DNA from: Apteryx mantelli
Lineage: Eukaryota > Chordata > Aves > Apterygiformes > Apterygidae
Assembly (NCBI RefSeq): GCF_036417845.1
Contig: NC_089985.1
Coordinates: 26,618,583 to 26,682,582, forward strand
Direction of reading: 5' to 3'
DNA length: 64,000 nt
Below, one piece after another: positions 51,751 through 63,745 of this stretch. A program made the translations under genes and the position numbers. Under the pieces are notes generated by a model. It was not told where the DNA came from and ran no database searches. It was given only the letters and a program-made list of their open reading frames with translations. The number at the start of each line of letters is the position of its first letter. The stretch's first letter is position 1.

Positions 51751-53257
51751 ATTTTTTGGTAATTTTGCTAATTCATGTCTTGTCCAATCTATGACAAACT
51801 GATTTTTACATCAAAAGTCATGCTATCTCATGCAACTTACTTTGATTTGAGGAAAGAACTATCCTGCATGTGATTAAAAACTGAAATGAAAAGAGCCTTT
51901 ACATTGTTTAAATGTGCTTTATTGTATATTTTACAGTAATTTAATGGTGTATTTGTATGTTTGATGTCCAGGATTTAAAATCTACATGCCAACTCAGCTT
52001 CAGAACTCTGTATTTTGTCATCATGCTTATTCTAGGTTGAAGACAAATACAGCAGAAGAAACTCATCATGCTCTATATAAAGTTATTTTAAATAATTTTT
52101 GGAAACGCCGTGAACAACAATGTAAACTCACCTAAAGCTGGTGTAAGGAACTTTAGCCACACTTACAATTGCAGAAAAGAAGTCAAAGCATTTTCAAATC
52201 AGTGACTTATATTGTATATGTTTCACAAGAAAAATCCTAGGTTAGTTTGAGGCAGCCTGCCAAAAATGGCCTTTGTCTTCTTGCAAACTTTAATAACAGA
52301 ATGCTGCATGTCTGAATCCAATCTGGTGGTATAGTTAGAACAGTGTTTTACTCCTGAGGGTTTCTTTAATCTTTTAGCCAGTTGTTCTTATAGGCTTAAG
52401 TTGGATTTTTTTAAAAATGTTTTAGCTTATGAGATTTCACATCTTGCATTATATTCCTCTACAGAAAAAAAGTTGGAATTTTGTATCGGTAATGTAGGTA
52501 TGAAAAATAGCATTTTATGTGAATACTTGCTTTAAAAACTGACAGTTTTAGATACTTGACAGCCTAATGCATCTTCGAAATTATGTCAGTGGTGTCATGA
52601 GACTGACTATGTGTTAACAAGTGTTTATTGGAAAATCAATTTAAAAAACCAAAAAATGAAAAAGTGAAAAAATGATCATTAAGGTAATTTCAATTATTTC
52701 CCATTTGGTACCTTAAAATACATAGTATGCACTGTATGATTTTAAATTTTTACTTATATTATGGTTTAAAGTTACCATAAATTCAATGAGTTTTGTGAAG
52801 AAAAAGTTTGAGGCATTGATCTAATTCAGTGTTAGATATTTTCATCCCCAAATCTTGCGCACACAAATGAAAATAAGAAAGTGAGATAATATATTCTTAT
52901 TCTGAAAATGAATACAGCAAAATGATTTTTCCCAGAAACAACACTACTGAATTGTAATGAACAAAGCTTCATATTTGCAATAACTTGATTAATCCTTTAA
53001 AAGAAGCATTACTTTTGACTTGCTACTAAATATAGTTTCATATTTGCTTCTCTACTGTTTATTTTCAGAATCTCTCTGTAACAGTCTTTCTTATTTTTTA
53101 ATGCTGATATCTGTCTATTTCAGAATTAATATTTGCTACAACCAGAGATTAAAATGATATGACTAGAGCTTTAAATAATTTGGTTTTGATAGCCCCATCA
53201 TTTTCTGAGAACTTGGAACGGAATTTGGACTCTGCTTCTGTACTATCCTAGATTATA

Positions 53258-53282
53258 ATGCCATCCTTGCCTAATGAAGGAG
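53258..53282 (+). CDS. TTLL7: TTLL7 coding exon 1 (start codon)
   Basis: The exon probably begins at 53252 after the acceptor TGTACTATCCTAG, leaving six bases of 5' UTR (ATTATA) before the ATG. It encodes MPSLPNEG and the first base of the next codon, then donor G|GTATGTGAG (phase 1). The peptide matches the known TTLL7 N terminus, with one change (N for Q). The start has A at -3, a fair Kozak context. The exon is only about 31 bases, short enough that automated gene finders could skip it. Confidence 0.85.
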
Positions 53283-53466
53283 GTATGTGAGTTATGTATT
53301 TTTAATGTATCCTATTAATTATTTCAATATACTTGTACCTCTAAATTAATTAAATGTTTGTAACAGACTAGCTCAGATGTTGCTTTGTGGTGAGGCACTT
53401 GTAGTTCATTTGTATACATTATTTGAGTTATAGTCATGTTGATTGTTACAACCTTATATTTCAAAG
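53283..53466 (+). other. TTLL7: TTLL7 intron, 184 bases
   Basis: Donor GTATGTGAG and acceptor TATTTCAAAG. It is very short for this gene. The join gives codon GAT (D9), and the residue count to the conserved ELPYQS matches the human protein exactly, which supports both splice sites. Confidence 0.85.
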
Positions 53467-53601
53467 ATAACCATGGAACCACTCATCTGACTTTGAGTTC
53501 GGAACTACCTTATCAAAGCACAATTAAAAGAAAAGTCAGGAAGAAGAAGAAGAAGAATGGAGTCATCACAGCAAATGTTGCTGGCACAAAATACGAAATT
53601 G
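53467..53601 (+). CDS. TTLL7: TTLL7 coding exon 2
   Basis: Residues 9-53: a variable stretch (NHGTTHLTLSS), then conserved ELPYQS, then a strongly basic patch KRKVRKKKKK, then ITANVAGTKYEI, which opens the TTL domain. The exon ends GAAATTG|GTAGGA in phase 1. The basic patch looks like a nuclear-localisation-type or tubulin-tail-binding motif; this is inference. The variable stretch is the part that differs most from mammals. Confidence 0.95.
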
Positions 53602-55276
53602 GTAGGAAACTACATATTTTTTCATCATAATAGCCATTGACGTGAATGAATTGCTAACTAATGGGGTGAATTAATGGACTCTGCAACAAGCTGACAGTGA
53701 GTCATTTCCAAAGGATTTTCTTTTCTAAGAAGCCTTTGTTCTTTTTTTAACATCTAGTTGATAGTTTTGCACACTGTGCATCTATTACTCTCCATTTGTT
53801 ACTCAGGAAAAGGCCCTGAAATGCAAAAAAAAAAAATTAATTAATCAAAGAAGCTGAAAAAAATCTTAATTATGAGTTGCATACGTGTTGGGGAGTATAT
53901 GTAAAGCTTTAAAAGATGAAAAGGGTAAGTTTAATGTTAAATACAGGGATCCCTTATACAGAGATTTCTTGATTAAAATCTACTCATGTTTTATATTTTG
54001 ATGCTTGGGGCTACTATCACACTAAATTTGTAGTTTGTCTTTCTGTTGTAGAAGAAAAAGCATACTAGCATACAAAACTAGAATAATATAATTTGGCTTC
54101 AGCATTTTAAATAGCAGGCTTGTGGGAACAACATTATAGTTCAAGCTTTTGGTGGAATATGAGAAGAGAATTTGGGAGGTGGGACCACTGCTGACTCTTG
54201 GTTAACAGTAAACAATGACACTAAATATATGCTTCTATTCAGCCTGTAATTTGCATGACGAGTTTGTTCTGATAGCTCTCCAAAAACAAAAAAAAACCCA
54301 ACCAACCAAACAAAAAAAACCCCAAAACACCAAATGGCTCAGTATCAAGGCATGAAGCTTTTCCTTCTCAATGGAATAGTTATTTGTGCCTGAAGAATAA
54401 CACTTCCTTCAGCCTTATCTCCTTCCAACTATATAAATGGTTCAAGGAGTTTTCCAGAGAAGTCAGAGCTAAAAATTATTTCTGAGACTCGCAGTGACAT
54501 CTGTTCCATATGGACCATTTAGATGGGAAGCAGATCCAGTATTTCTCTCTGGCTCAGGTTTTGAACCAAAAGTAGTGACAAATTTTCAAACTCCAAGCAC
54601 AGAATACTGAAATGGACCTTGCTGACTTTTACCAGGTGGGGAAGATGTAAAAATCCAGAGATATGTCCTCTCTGGGGAGAGGTATCAGAATAAAAATTCA
54701 TTATGCAGATAGCAAAGTGGATAGTTTAAGGTAGAAGAATATATATATATATTTGTTTTGTGAGTTTTTCAGAAAAGTCTTTTCTCCTAGAACCTGAGTA
54801 ATGTCTCAAATTTCCCCAAACTTTTATATTTTTTAAATTTTTCTCTTTTTGATGTTCAAATAATGCATCATTTGCTCTTGCAACTACTGTACCTTGCCTT
54901 GAGAAGCCGCCTTGTTTCCTGTCTGCAGTGACACTTATATTCACCACTGTTTTAAAATTAACGTCTATGATAGCTAAGATTAAGTCTTAAAGCCATTCAA
55001 GTGCAAGCGGACTTGACTAAATCATTGTGGCATGCCTTGAAGCTCTTTACGGTTCCTATTAGTGGTTGCACTGTGCTTCCAGCCTCAGTACAAGGTCCTA
55101 TAGTGACAGATTTGCAATAGACCGATAGAAATACTACAAGTTAAATAATAACTTGCATACTAATATTGTTCTCTGGCAAAGGGCTGAATATTGAAAAAGT
55201 TCAAAATATTTTTTTTAATTTTGAATATCTCTTTTAGATATTCAGAATATTTCTAAACTATGTAATTTCTTTGTAG
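53602..55276 (+). other. TTLL7: TTLL7 intron, 1675 bases
   Basis: Donor GTAGGAAAC, acceptor TTTCTTTGTAG. It contains an A/C-rich low-complexity stretch at about 54281-54335 and a short (AT)n run near 54740. No other feature was seen. Confidence 0.9.
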
Positions 55277-55398
55277 TACGTGTAGTAATACGAGAAATGG
55301 GATTTGTGAAAACACGTGATGAAGATGAAACAGCAAATCTTATTTGGAGTGATTGTGCTGTGCAACAAGAAAAGATTGCTGAGCTTCGGAACTACCAG
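55277..55398 (+). CDS. TTLL7: TTLL7 coding exon 3
   Basis: Residues 54-94, starting with the split valine and reading RVVIREMGFVKTRDEDETAN, then LIWSDCAVQQEKIAELRNYQ. This is the beginning of the TTL catalytic core (the LIW motif that precedes the ...YQ-INHFPG region). It ends CAG|GTAGAG in phase 0. Differences from mammals (R for D at VIREMGF, S and C in WSDCA) are conservative or on variable positions. Confidence 0.96.
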
Positions 55399-56099
55399 GT
55401 AGAGTGGGAGATGGCATTTCTGAATGGCCAGTAAGCTGTTTCAGGCTGAAACATTCCTTGATATGCCACTCTTGGTCAGTTACATCTGCATGGAGAGAAA
55501 ACACAAAACAAAGCAAAAACAACCAGACCACAACAAAGTCAACCACATATTTTTAAATCCTATTCTCTTTTCCAGAGTTATTTGTTCATACTGTTTGGAA
55601 CCTGGTGTTTAAATATTTGGGGCTGTTCTCTCATGCTTTTGTCTGCCAGTTGGGTGTTGTGATTGATCAGAGTTTGAAAGAAGATGCAAAACATCATTTA
55701 TAAGTTGCTCATAAGCTTTTAGGAAGCAAGTTAAGCAGAGCCTCTCTCCCTAGTCTTTGTGAATAAATAATTCCTTTTTTGCTATTACTTTGTGACAGCA
55801 TTCTTTGTTCCTAGATAACTTTTTGAGTGAAAGAATGATAGATCCTCCTTTCATATGAAGTGAAATCAATGGGGATGCTCAGGTGAAAATCTGTTGGAGA
55901 AGGAGAACACAATTTATAGTATCCTTAGTAGTGTTAGGGATACCCAGGTTAACATTAGATATTCTTTTGGATGATTTATATATAGTATTAACTACATTTG
56001 TGTGAATATGTAGTTGAATGTTTTAAATGATTTCTTGTAATAGTTACGACAGGAAAACTAAAAAGTTCAACTTCCTTTCATTTTTCTCTCCTACCTCAG
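55399..56099 (+). other. TTLL7: TTLL7 intron, 701 bases
   Basis: Donor GTAGAGTGGG, with a strong pyrimidine tract before acceptor CTACCTCAG. No other feature was recognised. Confidence 0.9.
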
Positions 56100-56167
56100 A
56101 GAATCAACCATTTTCCAGGAATGGGAGAGATCTGCAGAAAGGATTTCCTGGCAAGAAACATGACTAA
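56100..56167 (+). CDS. TTLL7: TTLL7 coding exon 4
   Basis: Residues 95-116 plus two bases: RINHFPGMGEICRKDFLARN, MT, and the first two bases of K117. The INHFPG...CRKD-LARN signature is typical of TTLL polyglutamylases and follows the LIW region. The donor is ACTAA|GTAATC, with weaker exon-side bases than usual, and it leaves phase 2, matched by the next exon. Confidence 0.95.
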
Positions 56168-57243
56168 GTAATCTTTTTCTTTTAACATTAAGAAGTTTTT
56201 CAGCCATGTTATTTAATGCAATACAGTACTAATTTACCACTTGTGAAGTTTGTTTATTTTTACTGAGAGGCTATAATAGAACCAATGATAGTTTCCAAGG
56301 TTCCTTAATAGCTTTAGCTTTGGTCCTGGGTCTGTGGCATCTGAGTGGACTATTGTATCTCTGCTGTTGACTTCAGTGGAAAATAATTTGAGTTCAGTTC
56401 TCTTTCTACATGCTGCAGAATGCCGGATAGGGCCTTAAATTATTAGATAATACATGTAATACATAATACACCCAGGCATATATCATGTAATGGTAGAACA
56501 GGAAAAATGACTAATACCTGGGTGAATATTATCTGTTTAAAGTAATTAGTGACTATATTTTTGTATATATCAAATGCAAAAATGTGAAGTGTCTTACTGT
56601 TTATAGAAGAGTCAGAGAGACTCATTTGTCTCAGTAAATTCTCCTGACTCTAGTGAAATAACTGGGTTCTGAAGAATTATATTAGCTAAGAATCTGTGAG
56701 TAAGACTTGTTAGAAAACAATGCTAAATAATGATTCATCTGCCTGGTAATAAGTAAGAGTTTAGGGAGAAATCTGTGTGAATATTTTGATTCTTCTAGGC
56801 TAAATTACTTCAAACAGCGATTAAAAACAAGTTAATGTTTTGGCCCCAAATCTTACCTATAGTACACCATTACCAAAACAGAATTTATTTTCATATATTC
56901 CTGTAATTAGTGTGATATCTCCTCTCTCTCTTGTTCTCCCTTTTCTGTTTTGTAAATGCTAATTATAGTATGTAGAATGTATACAGATATTCTGGTGCAA
57001 ATATTATTTGCATTGCTATATTGCTCATGTGTCCTACCTGTGGTTCAAAACCCCATTGCATCAATAAATGCTATACAAGCACTTCTCACTGCCCCTTCCA
57101 GACCAAAACTCTAAGTAAAAGCATAGAGATAATACATGGATGCAAACAGCTATTTGGAGATATCCTGGAAACAGTGGAACAATATTGGTCAGCATGGTAA
57201 GCAATGGTATCATTGTGTATTGCTACAGTTCTGTAATGTTTGG

Positions 57244-57263
57244 AAAAAAAAAAAGGGGGGGGG
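57244..57263. repeat. A11-G9 homopurine run
   Basis: Eleven A residues followed directly by nine G residues inside a TTLL7 intron. It is a low-complexity purine tract. Confidence 0.85.
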
Positions 57264-60200
57264 AAGCTTATGTTATCGTGCTCACATTATTTTCAAATAT
57301 AGTCTGATAATATCTCTCTCAACCTGCTGAATTCTCAGTTTGTGACACATTCTGAAAGTATTGAATATGGGAATTACACATTATACATAAAGCGGAACAA
57401 TTTCTCTGATATGATAACTCTGGGTCAAATATATGTGTTATGACTTCACTTAATGTCAGTAGATACACTGGGGTTTTATCAGTCTGTTTTTCATAATACT
57501 GGCCTCACAATTCAGTACTTGGTATTCATAATTCACAAAAATCAAAGTGATATACCTTGAGACAGCTTGTGGAATAGACACGTGTATGTCAAAACAAGTC
57601 AGTTGCATGTGTCTGGGAAGGTGTGGAATGGAGGATTTTGTTCCATTTAGCTGCTGTTCTGTCTTAATATTTATTTGAACAGGGAAGTGTAGAAACTAAT
57701 TCTGTTCTCATGCTTTTCTGCTGCATACAGTCTTTTCTATTTACTTGTTTTCTTATTTGCAGCATATACTGCTTTTTTGGATCAACCCACATTTGAACTA
57801 TGCTAGTTTTCCTTGAGATGGTGCTGGATTGTTGGTGACATCTTAAAAAAAAATTATTTTCCCTTTTTTTGCTTCCCTTAGACAGCTCCTTTAGTAACAG
57901 TTGCATTTTCAGTATGATCAAGTACAGCTCTTGGATTTTGATGAGGCAATGAAACATGAGGACAACCAAGAACAGAGTTCATTTTTTCAAAGAGAGGCTG
58001 CGGATATCCAGAACTTACCTATTTATCTCTACAGCCATTCATTTGGGGAAGTAGACAAACAACATAAAGTGGCAATGAAAGGATTTAGAATAAAATTTTA
58101 TTCCTAAAATGATATATAATTTAAGAGTTAGAGGTGCATATAAGAAACACTTGCATATTTAGCACTGTTGTGCATGGTAGCATATTGTGCCATTTGCATT
58201 GGTCATAAATGGAGAGGAGATGACTAGAAATTGAGGTGCAGAGGAACGCAAGGGGTTTGGTAAGAGATTTCATTACAAAGGTCTCTTAGATGTGATAGCA
58301 AATCTATGAACAATTACATTTTTTGGGCCGTTCTGAGGAGATGTTACTGCGCAGGATCTGCTGTAAATTCCTATTTCAGAGTTTGAAACTGAATGTCAGG
58401 ACTTAATACCTCAGTCTGTCTGTCAGTAAAGAGTATAATGCTAAATAACATTTGCCACATAGCAGTCATCATGAGATCTAATTAACGAGCCATATTTGCC
58501 AAGTGCCCCTAGGAAGATTTGATGTGCTGAGATAAAATGCCCTCTCAAAAACCAACAATTTTAATGATGACTTTTGTAATACAAAACTGGAGCTTTTTGA
58601 CCTTTATTGGCAAGTTTCAAAATGTTATTTTAATCACATGCTGTATTCAAGTAACTGTGATCAGTTTACTTCAACAGTTGTAGAATTAGGATAAAATAAG
58701 CATAGTCTATAGTATAGTTCTGTACATTCAGTTCAAAATAATTTTTTTTTAATTTACAAATTAAATTTTAGAAAGGAGTTTGCTCCAATGACAGGAAAAA
58801 ATAACAGCAAACTCCTGATAATTGACTCTTACAGACTAGCTGTGGTTTGTGGATCATTGAGTGTTCATGAAACAACTGCTGAAAATTGATGGAGAGTGGA
58901 CTAGTGTTTATTCTTCATTTTCTTTTACTTCATTCCCTGTCATTATACTGGTCTCACTCTTCTATTTTGTGCAAGCTGTTGGGAATGGGGCAGAAGAGTG
59001 AACCTCCCTGCCTCTGAGAGGCAAATGCTACTGGGGAGGAATTGCTCTTCAGAAGAAAGTGGAACTGTTGTTACAGGCCAACATCCAGGCCTTTCCCAGT
59101 TGGAGAGCTCTGTGGCTTTTGCATGCAGAAGGGTGGAAAGGAACAGTGTAACATGTGGCGTGTGTAATGTGGGAGAAGAGGACCAAACAGAAAAGGTAGG
59201 AACACAGAGTAACTGAACAGATAGAAGCAGCAATGTAGCTGAGAACAAAAGGAGGCACGAGCATCATTTTGAAGGGGAATAATCAGCACACTGGAAAAAA
59301 CAAAATTAGGTGGTAGTGTAGGGTTAACTGGATCTTGATTTCTGTGAATGGTCTGTTAGAGATCCTCCTCATGTGAGTGATAGGTGTGGATGCAGTTAGT
59401 GGGTGAGAAGGCGTACAGGATGAATGGGAAAGAGAACATGGACGTGGATGGTCTTTTATGCATCACCTTTGGTGCTTACATTTAAAAGGTTTGTGGACTG
59501 ATCATGGTCCAAGAATCGTCCTCATCTATACCTACCCACTAACCTCCTTTCATACTTGGAAAGTCAGAAGATCTTGAAACGTAGGCAGTGAACCCATGTT
59601 ATTAGATTGACAAGTCATGACTTTAGTAACCCACGTTTTTTTCAAAACATTTGATTCTTTGGCACAGAAAGCATTCTGGCAAGCGTGCTTGTTGGACACG
59701 GGCACAGTCTGACCACATTCGTGAGTTAGAATACCACTTAGAGGAACAATAACTTCTTGTTTAATCTCAGACCTCCTTGTAAGGACTGTAAAGGCTAAAG
59801 GACAGAGCAGCACAGTAAAGAAATGGTTTAACACAGTAGTGGGTAACGTGTTGGAAAACAGGGCTATTGTAATGGAATAGGTCTTGTTTCAGCAAGCTGC
59901 TTGATGATCCTAAACCATTTTCTGAATAGGGCCAGGCAGGGAAAGAACAACACTGAATTCTTCTATTAAAAGTTTTAGTGAGCACCAGAATTTGTAAACA
60001 ATAAGTGTTCAGCTTCATATTATTAAGTGTTCAAAGTCTATTCAGTTATGCATAAGATACAGAAAGTCATATAGTATTGATGTATTTGCAGTTTTAAAAT
60101 AACATTAATATATCTATAATACCATGAAATTATATTATTTGAGTAGGGTATATAAGTATTGAAACCTGTAAATGAGTTAAATGTCAAGTTTCTGTCATGT

Positions 60201-60885
60201 AACACACTTCAGGATGTATATGTAAGTAATTTGGATAGGGATGGAAACTCTAACACCAATATCCCTTGTTGCATAAAAATAGGATAAGTTCTGGCTAAAT
60301 ACACTATTCAATTAACAAGATAATAACATTTGTACATATATAGTGGGTAGAGAATGGTTTAGAAATATGCATGAATGATGAATTGTAATATCTATTTTTT
60401 AACTTATCTGAATATTTGATGGCTTGCATCAAACCAGATCTTTAACTATGATAGTTACAATAAAGCTGTAGAAGCACTGAACCTCATGCAGTGCTTCAAA
60501 ACTACTGTAGCTATTATAGTTTATGGCAGAGTGTTTCTTGGGTAGTTAGATAAACAATTTGGTGACAGTGTATCTATTATACTACTAGTCTTGGCTACAG
60601 TCCTAGTCTTACAGATGCGGTTGGCAGTTCTGTAATTTCTGTTAGCATCTGAGCCACTTAAAGAAAAAGTGACTTATTGCTGCATGAGGAGTATAGTGTA
60701 GGCTTGTAGTAGAATTAAAAAATTTGGAATTATATTGTCTCTTTTGCATTTAAGTTATCCTGATACTATTAGTTTCCATTAGAAGAGCAGAAGTGTACCT
60801 AAATCTGCAATTAATTAAAAGCTATTAAAATTCATCATAGTGGTATTTTTTTTAAATCAAAGTTTGGATGACTTGCTATGTCAGG

Positions 60886-60887
<2 letters not shown>

Positions 60888-60922
<35 letters not shown>
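60888..60922. repeat. Poly-T run (35)
   Basis: Thirty-five uninterrupted T residues, the longest homopolymer in the window. Such a run could mark the A-tail of an antisense retroelement to its right, but the sequence on that side (AAACTTTCAGTCGTG...) was not recognised as a known family. Confidence 0.85.
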
Positions 60923-60927
<5 letters not shown>

Positions 60928-61904
60928 TTCAGTCGTGTTCTGTTGGTCTGTGGATATTCGTATTTTAGATGTGTTCACACTGCATGTTAAAGTAGTGTCA
61001 AGTTACCCAAACTGACTTCATATGAGCTGCTCTGAGTACCTGAAACAAGCTAGCTGCATTAGTATTGAACTTGGTGAGGACTCATTTATCCTGCTGTGAC
61101 CTCTGGGATACTAATCTATGTAGTACCACCAAATGCACATTGCCTCTATAGCTTGGCTGCTACCAGTATTCAAACTATCTTGCTTAAAACTAACTCAAGT
61201 GTATCTAGCCAGTACCGCAGTCTGGTGCGGGTATGTGCTTGCTATCTGCCAGAGGTACAGCTTGCTGCTGCTTTGGGTGATGGAGACTTCTAACTAACAG
61301 TAGTCACTGAATTCTCTGGTGTTCTTCCTCTTTTATTCCTCTTTCCTGCGTTCAGGCATCATAGCTACAAAATCAGGTATGCTTGCCACCTCAGCTGCCC
61401 CCACCTGTTAAAGCAGGGAGATCAGGAACTTGCTGCATCCTTCAATGAAATTCAGTTTAAGAAATTGTTCCCTAAGATGCCTTGACCTTATTTTTTAGTT
61501 AGTACTTATAATTTTTTTCCTTGTCTTGTCTTGCATTTCCTTACTTTCTTTTGACTAAATAAGGTGTTCAGGGAATCTTAATCACAATATGTTGGTGCCA
61601 AGCATCAATCTAAACTTACATGTTTTGCTCTACTTTGGAGGTGCCTGTGCAGTCGCTTGGCCTGTGTCAAGGTCAACTTGCTACATATTCTTACTTTTGA
61701 AATATCTTTGAAGACCAGTAAGGAACAAAAAACCCTTCTTGAATTACTTCCACTTTCTTTTAAGTTCAGTCCTTGTTATTAATATTTTTCATACCCATGA
61801 AGAAACTCCAAGGTCATTTTTTTAGGTTGGTCTCCATTTACATTTAATCTTTGCCAGGACTTAAATTTGGCTTTTGGGTCTTTCTGGCCCCAAGGGTGTG
61901 TGTG

Positions 61905-61930
61905 TTTTTTTTTTTTGTTTTTTTTTTTTT
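61905..61930. repeat. T-rich run with one G
   Basis: A short TG run leads into about 26 bases of T broken by a single G. Low complexity. Confidence 0.8.
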
Positions 61931-62599
61931 GCTAACTAACATGTAATATGTTAAGCATCAAGAGATTTGCTTTGTGGTCTGAAACACAATTAGCTTTCTC
62001 CCTTCCCCTTTCGTTCCACCCATGAAGTGAGACACTTCTTTTTTCTTTAATTCTTGAAGTGTTTTGGCATTATATTACAGGATCTCCCTCCAGACAAAAA
62101 TAGCCCTATTGAGGATATGTCCAAAAAAATGAACAACCCCCAAAATCTATACCAATATGAAAATTAAAACATATGCCAAAATGCTACAAAAAAAAAATAA
62201 AATAGGGAGGACAGGAGTCTCTGTCAGGAAGGGAAAGATTTACAATCACGTGGTCTGTTGTAAGTTTCCTCTTTCTAAGAACAGGACTATCATTAAATCA
62301 TCTGACTAACTGAACAAAAGATGTAACAGAATTGAGATGAATGCCAATAAGATAGTAAGATAATAAGATATGGTAATAAGCAATAATGCATTAAATAGTC
62401 AGCTTTTGTTGTTCTTAAAGTAGGCATATGAGTACATCATAGAGAACTAACTATTCTTAACTAACCATAGATGTTTGTTCTCCTGTTACAGTACTTTGCC
62501 AGTAAAATCACCTTGTCAGATTTTGTAAATGCTGTTTAATCCTAGGATTAATACATGAAAGTAGTTAAAAGATTTCAACTCTATTACGCTTTTTTGCAG

Positions 62600-62758
62600 A
62601 ATGATCAAGTGTCAGCCTCAGGAGTATAGTTTTATTCCTCGAACGTGGATCTTCCCTGCAGAATACACACAGTTTCAGAACTATGTAAAAGAACTGAAGA
62701 AGAAACGTAGACAGAAAACTTTCATAGTCAAACCAGCTAATGGTGCAATGGGGCATGG
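62600..62758 (+). CDS. TTLL7: TTLL7 coding exon 5
   Basis: Completes K117 and encodes MIKCQPQEYSFIPRTWIFPA, EYTQFQNYVKELKKKRRQKT, FIVKPANGAMGHG (to residue 170, split). PRTWIFP and IVKPANGAMGHG are hallmark TTLL motifs. The lysine at about residue 161 in VKPA and the glycine-rich turn after it are where the ATP-grasp fold of this family contacts ATP. Donor CATGG|GTAAGC, phase 2. The local stretch KCQPQEYSF differs from mammals (SRPLDYTF type) but keeps the length. Confidence 0.96.
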
Positions 62759-63745
62759 GTAAGCTGCACGTTAACTTCAGTCTTCCTACCTACAAAAGGC
62801 GAAATCTTAAAAAACCCCAAAGTAAATAAATAAAAAAACCCAAACAAATGATTACAAATTTTGAGATTAAAACAGCTTTTTTTTTTTTTTTTAATCCAGT
62901 GCTATTTACAACATTATCTGGAGCAGTGTATTAGTAAGAAGTTTGTAGTTGAAGTTGTATGATCAGTATAAGAAAGTTAATGTATTGGACAAATGCATAC
63001 CAACCAGCACAGCTGAAATATAAAGCTAAATGGAAGTGGTAATTTAGTGTTCTGAATGCGTCATGTATCATAAAATAGTAAAGGGTAGAATTAAGATAAC
63101 AAAGCTATGGGAATTCAGAGTTAGAGTTAATATTGATACACTGAAAAATATTAGCTATTGCAATTATTTGAAAGCCTCTATACTCTAGGAATGCCAGTTT
63201 ACAGTCTGTATATAAATGATTTTTCATTCTGATGTGGGCAAACTGGAATACAGAAATACTGAGCCTGATCTTACCATCCGTAGTCATACCAATTGGTATC
63301 TTGCTCTGCAAATGGTATCACTATGTCAAGTTACCCCTAAAATTCTTTGAAGTCTGTATCTCAGGCAGAAGTTATGACAGAGCGAGACTGGAAGCCTATT
63401 TTTAGAGCTGCATGGGGAAGAATAATGGCAGAAGCTAGAGACTTCATTCTGCCAAGCAACTTCTAACTGCAGAAGGAATGCATTATTACAAATTGTTGAA
63501 TCAGGGGAAGTAGAAAGTTATTTTGAAATGGCTCATTGCCTTTTTTTCATCCAGTGAAGTATCATGAAGGACAGGAAAATAAAAACCACATAAGTGAATG
63601 ACACTTTTTCTCAACCCTGTGAATCAATTACATGTCTCTTTCTTGACACAGACTTTTGCCTACCTGGCTGTGTGACCATGAAAATGTATTTCAAAGAGTT
63701 ATGTCAAAGTTCCATGTTTTTAAATTAACCTTTGTTTTTAACCAG
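62759..63745 (+). other. TTLL7: TTLL7 intron, 987 bases
   Basis: Donor GTAAGCTGCA (strong), acceptor TTTTTAACCAG. It holds a 16-base T run at about 62877-62892 and nothing else recognised. Confidence 0.9.

Larger units (their letters stand above)
30758..53251 (+). other. TTLL7: Probable TTLL7 intron 1
   Basis: About 22.5 kb of AT-rich sequence lies between the second CpG island and the exon carrying the TTLL7 start codon. No conserved coding exon of another gene was recognised on either strand. It contains homopolymer runs, three short direct duplications near 39.8, 43.3 and 44.4 kb, a pyrimidine-only tract at 51.7 kb and a GC-richer repeat near 36.6-37.3 kb. A pyrimidine-rich stretch at 49.45-49.92 kb has overlapping open frames without domains. 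Additional 5' UTR exons could be hidden here. Confidence 0.55.
56168..62599 (+). other. TTLL7: TTLL7 intron, 6432 bases
   Basis: Donor GTAATCTTTT, acceptor TTTTTTGCAG. It contains an A11-G9 run at 57244-57263, a 35-base poly-T at 60888-60922 and a T-rich stretch at 61905-61930. Open frames at 57901-58107 (plus), 58943-59289 (both strands) and 59550-59834 (minus) have no recognised domain. They do not extend the TTLL7 frame and are not needed for it. Confidence 0.9.

Noticed and set aside
53436-53466. In-frame ATG at 53436 as the TTLL7 start
   Set aside because: It lies in the short intron. The splice join from MPSLPNEG at 53258 restores the known N terminus with the exact expected length.
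55340-55546. Minus-strand open frame overlapping TTLL7 coding exon 3
   Set aside because: It is the antisense shadow of a conserved exon, with no recognised similarity.
59550-59834. Minus-strand 94-codon frame with several Cys and His residues
   Set aside because: It briefly resembled a zinc-binding fragment, but the spacing fits no known motif and no splice or promoter context supports it.
62565-62756. Minus-strand open frame over TTLL7 coding exon 5
   Set aside because: Antisense shadow of the conserved TTL-domain exon.
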